From Alphaproteobacteria bacterium (GTDB taxonomy: Bacteria > Pseudomonadota > Alphaproteobacteria > Acetobacterales > Acetobacteraceae), in assembly GCA_017307285.1 (NCBI GenBank), contig JAFKFI010000065.1, positions 1 through 64,000 on the forward strand: a stretch of 64,000 nt of DNA. Reading direction: 5' to 3'. The notes below the pieces were generated by a model. The model ran no database searches. It was not told where the DNA came from and saw only the letters and a program-made list of their open reading frames with translations. Shown here in pieces: positions 1 through 7,453 of the stretch. The translations under genes were made by a program, and so were the position numbers. How positions within the stretch are numbered: the first letter of the stretch is position 1; every line of letters starts with the position of its first letter.

Positions 1-110
1 CTGGCTTCCTCGCCGGCACGCTGCCCGCGCCACGACGGCGCCCGGCCGCTAGCCCGACATCCGGGCGCCCGCACCGGGAGCGTCGGCCGCCGGCGATCCC
101 GCCGGGTCCG

Positions 111-545
111 GTGCTCATCGAGTATGGCATGCGGGCCTACGATCTGGAGTTGGGCCGGCTGCTCGACGATCCCGAGATGCGGGCCTTCCTCGCCGCCGTG
201 CCGCAGGCCGGGCGGCTGCTGCGGCCCTTGTGGCGCAGGCTCACCACCGAACCGCTGCCGGAAATCCTCCGCCTGCCGCCGCGGCCGCGCCGGCCGAGGA
301 CCAGGCCGACGGCGGCGAGCGGTCCGCCGGGGCTGCGCCGGGTGCGCTTGTCCGACGGGACCATGAGCTGGGAGCCGATCCCGTGCCGTCCCTTCCTCAC
401 GGCTGCGCCGCCGCGACACGTCCGCGCCCGCGCGGTCGAGCTCCCGGAACCGGCACCTGCGCCGCCGGGCGACACAGCCAAACCGCCCGAGCCGGCCCGA
501 CCACCGCGCGACTATCTCTGGATCGGCCGATTGTTCATGCGATAG
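111..545 (+). CDS. Small Pro/Arg-rich hypothetical protein
   Basis: I do not recognise a named family. The 144-residue product has a compact N-terminal part (a Leu-rich acidic stretch around residues 8-45, LELGRLLDDPEMRAF) followed by a long low-complexity Pro/Arg/Ala tail, and it ends in an aromatic/hydrophobic patch (DYLWIGRLFMR). Codon use matches neighbouring genes, with GC-rich third positions. The start is uncertain: GTG at 111 is the longest in-window choice, an ATG at 129 (MRAYDLEL) is as plausible, and the frame stays open to the left window edge, so the true start could lie outside. It is convergent with livF across about 70 nt. A DNA- or membrane-associated role could be guessed from the basic tail, but nothing in the sequence proves it. 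Confidence 0.5.
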   Translation: MLIEYGMRAYDLELGRLLDDPEMRAFLAAVPQAGRLLRPLWRRLTTEPLPEILRLPPRPRRPRTRPTAASGPPGLRRVRLSDGTMSWEPIPCRPFLTAAPPRHVRARAVELPEPAPAPPGDTAKPPEPARPPRDYLWIGRLFMR

Positions 546-615
546 CGCTCAGGGCGCGGCTACCTTGGCGCGTCCTTAATGTTACGTATTTGTAACTACA
601 GGCATCGAAGGCGCG

Positions 616-1347
616 CTACAGCCCGAGATAGAACTGGCGGATCAGCTCGTTGTTGTTCAGCTCGTCCGCCGAGCGGCCCTCGAACTCGATCTTGCCGTGG
701 ACGATCACGTAGCCGCGGTCGGCGATGCGGATGGCCTGGGTGAAATTCTGCTCGGCCATCAGCACGGTGAGCGAGAACCCGTCCTTCAGCTCCTTGATCT
801 TGTCGATCGTGCGCCGCACCAGCAATGGCGCAAGGCCCACCGAGGGCTCGTCGATCAGCAGGATGCGCGGTGCCGTCATCAGCGCGCGGGCGAGCGCCAG
901 CATCTGCTGCTCGCCGCCGCTCATGCTGCCGGCGAGTTGGCGGCGGCGCTCCTTGAGACGCGGGAAGGTCTCGAAGCAGAACTCCATGTTGCGCTCGATC
1001 GAGGCGCGCGCGGCGCGGCGGAAGGCGCCGAGCAACAGGTTCTCCGTCACGGACAGCTTGGGGAACAGCCGGCGGCCCTCGGGGACGAAGGCGATTCCGA
1101 GCTCGACGATCTCCTCCGTCGCGCGCCCGACCAGCTCGTGCCGCGCGCCGTCGATCTCGGCGACGATGCTGCCGCCGCTCGGGCGCACGATGCCCATGAC
1201 GCATTTCATCAAGGTGCTCTTGCCGTTGCCGTTGGTGCCGAGCAGCGCCACCGTCTCGCCCGAGCCGACCGACAGCGACACCTCGTGCAGCACGCGCACC
1301 GCGCCGTAGCCGGCGTTCATTGCTTCGATGCGGAGGCTATTCGCCAA
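616..1347 (-). CDS. livF: Branched-chain amino-acid-type ABC transporter ATP-binding protein LivF
   Basis: Cytoplasmic ATPase of a Liv/HAAT-type importer. It pairs with LivG on the LivH/LivM permeases and drives uptake of branched-chain amino acids or related acids or amides. Walker A is GTNGNGKST (residues 37-45), the signature is MSGGEQQMLALARAL, and Walker B is ILLIDEPSVGL, typical of LivF. The longest frame begins at 1386, but a TTG at 1347 (MANSLRIEAMNAGYG) overlaps the livG stop and restores the usual LivF N-terminus, so I chose it. Last gene of the livH-livM-livG-livF run. The substrate is not fixed by the sequence; the neighbouring acyl-CoA ligase suggests a carboxylic acid. Confidence 0.9.
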   Translation of the reverse strand: MANSLRIEAMNAGYGAVRVLHEVSLSVGSGETVALLGTNGNGKSTLMKCVMGIVRPSGGSIVAEIDGARHELVGRATEEIVELGIAFVPEGRRLFPKLSVTENLLLGAFRRAARASIERNMEFCFETFPRLKERRRQLAGSMSGGEQQMLALARALMTAPRILLIDEPSVGLAPLLVRRTIDKIKELKDGFSLTVLMAEQNFTQAIRIADRGYVIVHGKIEFEGRSADELNNNELIRQFYLGL

Positions 1348-2074
1348 GATAGGCGCGCTCCACCTCGGGGTTGCGCACCACCTCATCCGGCCGCCCGTCG
1401 GCGATCTTGCGACCGGCGACCAGCACGACGAGGCGCTGCGAGAAATGCATCACCGCGCGCATGATGTGCTCGATGAGGATGACGGTCATGCCCTGCTCGT
1501 TGAGCCGCATCAGCAGGGCAAGGATCTCGTCGACCTCGCCGTGCGAGAGCCCGGCCATCGGCTCGTCGGCGATCAACAGGCGCGGCTGTGTGGCCATCGC
1601 CCGCGCCAGTTCGAGCTTCCGCATCTCTATTTGCGTGAGGTCGCGCGGCAGCCGGTCCGCTTTCGCCTCCAGCCCGACCGTGCGTAGCACCTCGCGGCAT
1701 TGCTCGGGGATGGAGCGCGGATCGGCGGCGAGCAGGCCCTTGCGCGCGTTGACGGTGTATTCGATCGGGATGCGTAGATTGTCGGCGACCGTGAGGCTGG
1801 CGAAGGGGCGCGGCAGCTGGAAGCTGCGCGCCAGCCCCAATCGCGTGCGCTGATGCGCGGATAGTCCTTGCAGCGTCCGGCCGTCGAAACGGATGGTGCC
1901 CTGCTCGTTACGCAACGTGCCGCCGACGCAGTTGACCAGCGTGCTCTTGCCGGAGCCGTTGGGGCCGATCAGCCCCAACCGCTCGCCCGCCGGCACGTCG
2001 ATTGCGATGCCGTCGAGTGCGACGAAGCCGCCGAACCGCTTGCCCACGCCGGCGATCTCCAGAAGCGCGCTCAC
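1337..2074 (-). CDS. livG: Branched-chain amino-acid-type ABC transporter ATP-binding protein LivG
   Basis: Second ATPase of the Liv-type importer. Walker A is GPNGSGKST (residues 37-45). The signature region is LTQIEMRKLELARAM, where the LSGGQ-type motif is replaced as is common in LivG proteins. Walker B is LLIADEPMAGL, followed by an H-loop in ILIEHIMRAVM. The 245-residue length is normal. ATG at 2074 overlaps the livM stop by four bases and the gene overlaps livF by 11 nt, so the ATPases are translationally coupled to the permease. No substrate-binding protein (LivK) is encoded in the window. Confidence 0.92.
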   Translation of the reverse strand: MSALLEIAGVGKRFGGFVALDGIAIDVPAGERLGLIGPNGSGKSTLVNCVGGTLRNEQGTIRFDGRTLQGLSAHQRTRLGLARSFQLPRPFASLTVADNLRIPIEYTVNARKGLLAADPRSIPEQCREVLRTVGLEAKADRLPRDLTQIEMRKLELARAMATQPRLLIADEPMAGLSHGEVDEILALLMRLNEQGMTVILIEHIMRAVMHFSQRLVVLVAGRKIADGRPDEVVRNPEVERAYLGE

Positions 2075-3015
2075 GGCCGCGCCCGCCGGCGCGCGCGCAC
2101 CAGCCCGATGATGCCGTTCGGTGCCAGGATGACGAACAGCACCAGCAGGACCCCGACGAGCAGCAGGTTGAGGGCGGAGGAGATCGTCACGGTTGCAACC
2201 TGCTGCAGCGTGCCCAGCAGCACCGCGCCGATCACCGGGCCGAGCCAGCTCGCGGTGCCGCCGATCAGCGGCATGGCGATGCTGTTCACCGCGTAGGTCA
2301 GGCTGAACGCCGAGGCGGGATCGAGATAGGTCACGTAATAGGGAAACGGCGCGCCCGCCATGCCCATGAAGGCGCCCGACAACGCGGTTGCCAGCAGCTT
2401 GAGCCGCAGGGTCGGTACGCCCGATGCCTCGGCGGCTTGCTCATCGTCGCGTATCGCCGCGAAGCCGTAGCCGAGGCGGGAGCGTTCGATGATCCGCGCG
2501 ACCAGCAGCACCACCACGCAGAGCGCCAGCATCATCAGGAACAGGTATTCGATGTAGCTGCCGCCGAGGATGGGAGCGGCGCGCGGACGCACGACGTAGG
2601 CGCCGCGCGAGCCGCCGACGAACTCCCAGTTCGTGATGATGGTCTGCACCACCACCGCGAGCGCCAATGTCGCGATGGAGAAGAACACGCCGCGCAATCG
2701 TAGGGTCAGGTATCCCGTGCCGAGACCGATCAGGCCGGAGACGGCGCCGCCGATCAGCATGAGCACTGGGATCGGCAACGGCACCAGCTTGTGCAGCGCC
2801 ACCGAGCTATAGGCGCCGAGCGCGAAGAACGCCGCCGTGCCGAAATTCACGTAACCGGTGTAGCCGCCGAGGATGTTCCACGCGGTGCCCAGCACGATGT
2901 ATTGCAGCACGACATAGCCGGCGAAGTAGACGTAGGGGTTGCCGACCGCGTGCGCCGCGCCGAACACGCAGGCGGCGGCGATCACCAGCAGCACGAAGAA
3001 CAGCGCGTTGCGCAA
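2071..3015 (-). CDS. livM: Branched-chain amino-acid-type ABC transporter permease LivM
   Basis: Inner-membrane permease of the Liv-type importer, 314 residues with about eight or nine hydrophobic spans. It carries the LivM hallmark GYTGYVNFGTAAFFALGAY near residues 50-70 and an EAA-like loop around AAIRDDEQAAEASGV, which contacts the ATPases. The C-terminus is the basic RARRRARP tail often seen in this family. It lies four bases downstream of livH and overlaps livG by four. It is expected to form the transmembrane pore with LivH. Confidence 0.9.
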   Translation of the reverse strand: MRNALFFVLLVIAAACVFGAAHAVGNPYVYFAGYVVLQYIVLGTAWNILGGYTGYVNFGTAAFFALGAYSSVALHKLVPLPIPVLMLIGGAVSGLIGLGTGYLTLRLRGVFFSIATLALAVVVQTIITNWEFVGGSRGAYVVRPRAAPILGGSYIEYLFLMMLALCVVVLLVARIIERSRLGYGFAAIRDDEQAAEASGVPTLRLKLLATALSGAFMGMAGAPFPYYVTYLDPASAFSLTYAVNSIAMPLIGGTASWLGPVIGAVLLGTLQQVATVTISSALNLLLVGVLLVLFVILAPNGIIGLVRARRRARP

Positions 3016-3019
3016 CGGC

Positions 3020-3889
3020 CTACCGCCCGAACAGACCGGCGGGCCGCACCGCCAGGGTCAGCAGCAGGAAGCCGAAGGCAACGGCCGGCGACCAGGAGGG
3101 GCCGTAGAAGGTGGAAGTCAGGCTCTCGACGATGCCGAGCGTGACCGCCGCAACCAAGGTGCCGGGAAAGCTCCCCATGCCGCCGAGCACGCAGATCGCG
3201 AACACGCGGCCGATATAGTCGCGGCTGATCGAAGGCTCGACCGGCTGGATCACGATAAGGATGGCGCCCGCGACCGAGCACGTCGCGATGGAAAGACCAA
3301 AAGCGATCCGCTTGATGCGGCGCGGGTCGGCCGCCATCAGCCGGAGTGCCAACTGGTCCTGCGCCACCGCCAGGATGGCGCGGCCGATGAAGCTGCGCGA
3401 CAGGAACAGTTGCAACAAACCCATCATCGCCAGCGAGACGGCGCACGGCACCAGCAGCCTGAGCGGAAGGTCGAGCGCGCCGAGATGGAGGCTCGGGCCG
3501 ATATAGGGGGCCGAGACCAGCCGATAGTCGACGCCGAACACGAGGACGAGCGCGACCTCGGTGATGAACAGCAGGCCGAAGAAGAACGCGAGCCCCTGCA
3601 ACGATTGGTCGCCGCGCCGCTCGAACGCGACGTCGTAGACCCAGTAGATGCCCACACCCAGCAGATAGAAGGCGGGAATCGCGATCACGCTGGCAAGGAT
3701 CGGATCGATGCCGAGCTGTGCGCTGGCGATGTAGGCGACGTAGGAGCCGAGGACGATGAAGGCGGGATGCGCGATGTTGACGATATCGAGCATCCCGAAG
3801 GAGATCGACACCCCGACCGTCACCGCCGCATAGAAGCCGCCGAGCAGCAGGCCGGAGACGATGGCATTGCCGAAGAGGGAAAGGTCCAT
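3020..3889 (-). CDS. livH: Branched-chain amino-acid-type ABC transporter permease LivH
   Basis: Inner-membrane permease, 289 residues. The N-terminal segment GLLLGGFYAAVTVGVSISFG and the following MLDIVNIAHPAFIVLGSYVA match the LivH consensus (xNxAHG/P-F-ML-GAY). Seven or eight hydrophobic spans are visible, with the conserved cytoplasmic loop AVAQDQLALRLMAADPRRIK before the last third and FAICVLGGMGSFPGT near the end. First gene of the transporter run. The acyl-CoA ligase lies upstream on the same strand, separated by a GC-rich hairpin repeat, so the two may be transcribed together or insulated by that repeat. Confidence 0.92.
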   Translation of the reverse strand: MDLSLFGNAIVSGLLLGGFYAAVTVGVSISFGMLDIVNIAHPAFIVLGSYVAYIASAQLGIDPILASVIAIPAFYLLGVGIYWVYDVAFERRGDQSLQGLAFFFGLLFITEVALVLVFGVDYRLVSAPYIGPSLHLGALDLPLRLLVPCAVSLAMMGLLQLFLSRSFIGRAILAVAQDQLALRLMAADPRRIKRIAFGLSIATCSVAGAILIVIQPVEPSISRDYIGRVFAICVLGGMGSFPGTLVAAVTLGIVESLTSTFYGPSWSPAVAFGFLLLTLAVRPAGLFGR

Positions 3890-3949
3890 CGTTCAGGCGC
3901 GGCGGCGCGCTGGCGCGTCCTGGCTTGGCATTCGTGCTTCCTCCCTGCC

Positions 3950-4035
3950 GGACCCCTCCCCCAACCCCCTCCCACAAGGGGAGGGGGCTTTTCTTCTCCC
4001 TCTCCCCTTGTGGGAGAGGGCCGGGGTGAGGGGTT
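3950..4035. repeat. GC-rich double-hairpin intergenic repeat (REP-like)
   Basis: Two adjacent C/T-rich to G/A-rich hairpins: CCCCCTCCC (3965-3973) with GGGAGGGGG (3979-3987), and CCCTCTCCC (3998-4006) with GGGAGAGGG (4012-4020, loop CTTGT), followed by a GGGGTGAGGGG tail. This resembles the palindromic CCCTCTCC...GGAGAGGG units scattered through many GC-rich alphaproteobacterial genomes. It sits between the acyl-CoA ligase and livH on the minus strand and could act as a transcription attenuator or mRNA stabiliser. I found no second copy in the window. Confidence 0.7.
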
Positions 4036-4052
4036 ACTTGACGCGACTGTGA

Positions 4053-5582
4053 CTAACCGCGCGCCGCTTGACTAGCCTGCTTGTAGTGCTCCTTGAGTTC
4101 CCGCCGCAGCAGCTTGCCCGCCTCGGTGCGCGGCAGTTTCTCGACGATGTCGATGGCGCGCGGGCATTTCAGCCGACCGAGATGATGGAGACAGAAGGCC
4201 AGCAGCTCCGGTGCCTCCGCCTCGCCGCGCAATTCGACGGCGGCCTGCACCGCCTCGCCGAGATCGGGGTCGGGCACGCCGATCACGGCGGCGTCGGCAA
4301 TGGCCGGATGGCGCAGCAGCACGCTCTCGATCTCGGCCGGGTAGATGTTCACGCCCCCCGACAGGATCAGATCGGTGCGCCGGTCGCTGAGATAGAGAAA
4401 TCCCTCGGCGTCGACATGGCCGAGATCGCCATAGGTCGCCCAGCCGCGCGCGTCGAAGGCAGCTTGGGTCTTCTCCGGCGCGTTGTGATAGGCGAACGGC
4501 GCGGGAAAGCCGGAAAACCAGATGCCGCCGACCTCGCCCGCCGGCAGCTCCCGCCCATCCGGGTCGCAGATGTGAACCTGCGTGCCCGCCGTCGGGCGAC
4601 CGACCGAGCCTTTGTGGGCGAGCCAGTCCGCGCAATCGATGAAGGTCAGCCCGACGCTCTCCGAGCCGCCATAGTATTCGACGATGATCGGCCCCCACCA
4701 CTCGATCATCCGCTCCTTGACATGCACCGGGCAAGGCGCGGCGGCGTGGATGGCGCGCCGGTGCGAGGAAAGGTCGTAGCGTCGGCGCGTGTCATCGGGC
4801 AGTGCCAGCAGGCGGACGAACATCGTCGGCACCCATTGGCTGTGCGTCACCTTGTAGCGCTCGATGGCGGCGAGGGCTTTTTCGGGGTCGAAGCGGCGCA
4901 GCATCACCACGGTCATGCCGCGCCCGAGGGCGCTCATGGAGAAACCGTGCGGCGCGGCGTGATAGAACGGCGCGGGGGAGAGATACGTCCCGCTCTCGTC
5001 GCCGGCCAGCACGAGATCGACGATCTCGCGGCCGGGCGCCGGCTGGCCGCGTTGGCTCGCCGGCTGCAGCGGCCGCATGATCCCTTTGGGAAAACCCGAG
5101 GTCCCGGAGGAATACATGAATTCTCGGCCCACCGGCCGCTCGGGCAGGAGCGCCGGCTGGTATGCGGCGAGCTCGGCCGCTTGGTCGGTGCAGCCGGGTG
5201 CCGATCCATCCACGCAAGCGACGGCGATGCCGGCTCGGAGCGCGTCCGGCATGGTCGCGGCCAGCGCGCGGCTGGCGAGGACCAGCGCCGCGCCGCTGTC
5301 GCGCAGCACGTATTCGAGCTCGTGGGGCTTCAGATGCGTGTTCAGCAGCACGTAATAGACACCCGCCCGCCGCGCCGCCCAGGCGAGCTCCAGCGCCTCG
5401 GGGCGATTTTCCAGCAGCAGCGCGATCCGGTCGTTGGCCTGCAGGCCCCGGCCGATCAGCCATTGCGCGACCCGGTTGGCGCGGGCGTCGAGCTCGGCGA
5501 AGCTCAGCGTCTCCCCGGTATCCGGGAAGACGCAGGCCGCCTTCTCCGGCTGCCGTGCCGCCCAATGCGCAAGCTCGTCCAT
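4053..5582 (-). CDS. AMP-dependent acyl-CoA synthetase/ligase
   Basis: ANL-superfamily ligase that activates a carboxylic acid to its CoA thioester via an acyl-adenylate. Visible motifs: the P-loop-like [11 protein letters not shown], the A5 region [10 protein letters not shown], the [18 protein letters not shown] motif ending in the hinge aspartate, and the C-terminal lysine region [15 protein letters not shown]. The start is ATG at 5582 ([11 protein letters not shown]), preceded by GGGGGGAGCG; the open frame reaches 5642 but without a good start. 509 residues is normal length. It is divergent from the enoyl-CoA hydratase (83 nt apart) and upstream of the liv transporter, which suggests uptake, CoA activation and beta-oxidation-like degradation of one acid. 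The acid itself is unknown. Confidence 0.88.
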   Translation of the reverse strand: MDELAHWAARQPEKAACVFPDTGETLSFAELDARANRVAQWLIGRGLQANDRIALLLENRPEALELAWAARRAGVYYVLLNTHLKPHELEYVLRDSGAALVLASRALAATMPDALRAGIAVACVDGSAPGCTDQAAELAAYQPALLPERPVGREFMYSSGTSGFPKGIMRPLQPASQRGQPAPGREIVDLVLAGDESGTYLSPAPFYHAAPHGFSMSALGRGMTVVMLRRFDPEKALAAIERYKVTHSQWVPTMFVRLLALPDDTRRRYDLSSHRRAIHAAAPCPVHVKERMIEWWGPIIVEYYGGSESVGLTFIDCADWLAHKGSVGRPTAGTQVHICDPDGRELPAGEVGGIWFSGFPAPFAYHNAPEKTQAAFDARGWATYGDLGHVDAEGFLYLSDRRTDLILSGGVNIYPAEIESVLLRHPAIADAAVIGVPDPDLGEAVQAAVELRGEAEAPELLAFCLHHLGRLKCPRAIDIVEKLPRTEAGKLLRRELKEHYKQASQAARG

Positions 5583-5665
5583 CGCTCCCCCCGTTATTGG
5601 CGCGGGATAGTACGGTGCTACCCTCGCCCGATCGCAAAGCACGCGCGGCCGAGGAGGACAAGAGG

Positions 5666-6571
5666 ATGACGCAAGAGAACTTCGCCACAGGGCAGGTCCG
5701 CTACGAGACCCCGGCGCCGCATGTCGCGCGCATCGTCATGGCGCGGCCGGAGGCGCACAACGCCCAAGGCCTGCAAATGACCTACGAGCTCAACGCCGCC
5801 TTCGACCGCGCGGCGCAGGACGAGGAAATCAAGGTCATCATCCTGGCGGGCGACGGGCGCAATTTCTCCGCCGGCCACGACCTCTCGGGCGACGGGGGAA
5901 AAACCTGGCGCGATTTTCCGGTGGTCGGCACCTGGACGGATTTCGATGCCAAGGGTGCGGAGGGGCGCTACGGCCGCGAGATGGAGATCTATCTCGAAAT
6001 GTGCGAGCGCTGGCGCAACCTGCCGAAGCCGACCATCGCCGAGGTGCAGGGCAAGTGCATCGCCGGTGGGCTGATGCTCGCCTGGGTGTGCGACCTCATC
6101 ATGGCGAGCGAGGACGCCACGTTCAAAGACCCGGTGATCGATTTCGGGATGCCCGGCGTGGAATTCTTCATGCACCCGTGGGAGCTCGGCATCCGCAAAG
6201 GTAAGGAATTCCTGTTCACCGCCGACGAGCTCACCGCCGCCGAGGCGCGCGCGTGCGGCATGGTGAACCACGTGGTGCCGCGCGACCGGCTCTCGGCCGA
6301 GACACTGGCGCTCGCCGAGAAGATCGCCAAGAAGCCGCTGTTCGCGCTCAAGACCACCAAAGCGGCGGTCAATCACGTGCAGGACGTGCAGGGGCGGCGC
6401 AACGCGCAGATGCACGTGTTCAGCCTGCACCAGATGATGCACACGCATAATCAGCTGGTGTGGGGGATGCCGATGGACCCCAACGGCCTGCCAGCCACCG
6501 TGCGCGACAAGGTGATCGCCCGCGCCGCCCGCGCGCGCGAGGCAGAAGCCAAGAAGTCCGCCGCCGAGTGA
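5666..6571 (+). CDS. Enoyl-CoA hydratase/isomerase family protein
   Basis: Crotonase-fold enzyme, 301 residues. The oxyanion-hole elements are visible as FSAGHDLSG (about residues 70-78) and [16 protein letters not shown] (about 129-144), followed by the helix region [16 protein letters not shown]. This variant, with the long insert after [17 protein letters not shown], resembles actinobacterial/alphaproteobacterial enoyl-CoA hydratases of unassigned substrate. The start is ATG 5666 with AGGAGGACAAGAGG upstream. Its stop overlaps the GTG start of the next gene (GTGA), so the two are co-translated. Together with the divergent acyl-CoA ligase it forms the core of a CoA-thioester catabolic module. 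Confidence 0.85.
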   Translation: MTQENFATGQVRYETPAPHVARIVMARPEAHNAQGLQMTYELNAAFDRAAQDEEIKVIILAGDGRNFSAGHDLSGDGGKTWRDFPVVGTWTDFDAKGAEGRYGREMEIYLEMCERWRNLPKPTIAEVQGKCIAGGLMLAWVCDLIMASEDATFKDPVIDFGMPGVEFFMHPWELGIRKGKEFLFTADELTAAEARACGMVNHVVPRDRLSAETLALAEKIAKKPLFALKTTKAAVNHVQDVQGRRNAQMHVFSLHQMMHTHNQLVWGMPMDPNGLPATVRDKVIARAARAREAEAKKSAAE

Positions 6572-7416
6572 CACAGGCAGAAAAGGCCGCCCGGCTGCGC
6601 GATCTGCACGCCGCGCCGGGCGCGTTCCTCGCCGGCAATTGCTGGGACGCCGGCACCGCGCGGCTGCTCGCGCATGTCGGCTTCGACGTGGTGGAGACGA
6701 GCAGCGCCGGCGTGATGTTCGCGCGCGGCTGGCCGGACGGCGACGGCCTGGCCTCGCGCGAGCTCATGCTGGACAACGCCCGCGCGGTCGCGGGCGCGGT
6801 CGACGTGCCGGTGATCGCCGATCTCGAAAACGGCTTCGGCCATCGTCCCGAGGACGTCGCCGAGACCATCCGCCTGGCCGCCGAGACCGGCATTGTCGGC
6901 GGCTCGATCGAGGACGCGACCGGCGACCGCTCCGACCCGATCTATCCGTTCGACCACGCCGTCGCCCGCATCCGCGCCGGCGCCGAGGCCGCGCGCGCCC
7001 TGCCCTTCCCATTCGCGCTCACCGCCCGCGCCGACCAGTTCATGCACGGACGTCCGGATTTGACCGAAGTGATCCGCCGCGCCCAGGCGTTCCAGGAGGC
7101 GGGCGCGGACGTGATCCTTGCCCCCGGTCTGGCCGACAAGGAGGAGATCGAAACACTGGCGAGTGCCCTCGACCGGCCGCTCGCCGTCATCATGGGGCTG
7201 TCGAGTTATCGGCCGAGCCTGACCGAATTGGGCTGGATCGGCGTCAAGCGCGTGAGCGTGGGCAGCGCGCTCTCGCGCGTGGCGCTGACCGCGTTCCTCG
7301 CGGCGGCGCGCGAGATGCACGAGCACGGCACATTCGGATTCGCCGCCGACGCGATCCCGTTCGGGGAATTGAACGGGCTGTTTCGGCGGCTGCAACCAAG
7401 CCAGGCCGAGTCGTAA
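6568..7416 (+). CDS. Isocitrate lyase/PEP mutase family protein
   Basis: TIM-barrel protein of the PEP mutase/isocitrate lyase superfamily, 282 residues. The N-terminal NCWDAGTARLLAHVGFDVVETSS resembles the start of 2-methylisocitrate lyase and oxaloacetate-decarboxylase-type members; IADLENGFG supplies the Mg-binding acidic strand and GGSIEDATGD the next one. The superfamily's catalytic-loop KKCGH motif is absent, so it is not a classical isocitrate lyase, and C-C lyase or decarboxylase activity is a guess. Start GTG 6568 overlaps the preceding stop by four bases. The gene is closed by the hairpin at 7421-7440. A second, more distant member of the superfamily lies at 18292. Confidence 0.8.
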   Translation: MTQAEKAARLRDLHAAPGAFLAGNCWDAGTARLLAHVGFDVVETSSAGVMFARGWPDGDGLASRELMLDNARAVAGAVDVPVIADLENGFGHRPEDVAETIRLAAETGIVGGSIEDATGDRSDPIYPFDHAVARIRAGAEAARALPFPFALTARADQFMHGRPDLTEVIRRAQAFQEAGADVILAPGLADKEEIETLASALDRPLAVIMGLSSYRPSLTELGWIGVKRVSVGSALSRVALTAFLAAAREMHEHGTFGFAADAIPFGELNGLFRRLQPSQAES

Positions 7417-7420
7417 GGAA

Positions 7421-7440
7421 GGGCGGCACGAATGCCGCCC
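7421..7440. terminator. Hairpin between convergent genes
   Basis: Perfect 8-bp inverted repeat GGGCGGCA/TGCCGCCC with a four-base loop (CGAA), four nt after the stop of the PEP-mutase-family gene and 13 nt before the end of the convergent RTX gene. There is no strong T-run on either side, so it is either a weak intrinsic terminator or an mRNA 3'-end stabiliser serving both transcripts. Confidence 0.6.
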
Positions 7441-7453
7441 CTCCGCTTGGGCT

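Noticed and set aside
2939-4075. Long plus-strand frame opposite the liv permease genes
   Set aside because: It is rich in Arg/His/Asp/Gln with no motif and lies opposite well-supported livM and livH; typical antisense shadow of GC-rich genes. The same holds for long frames opposite fdsA (45642-47105), the acyl-CoA ligase (4068-5669) and the double GT2 gene (16994-18295).
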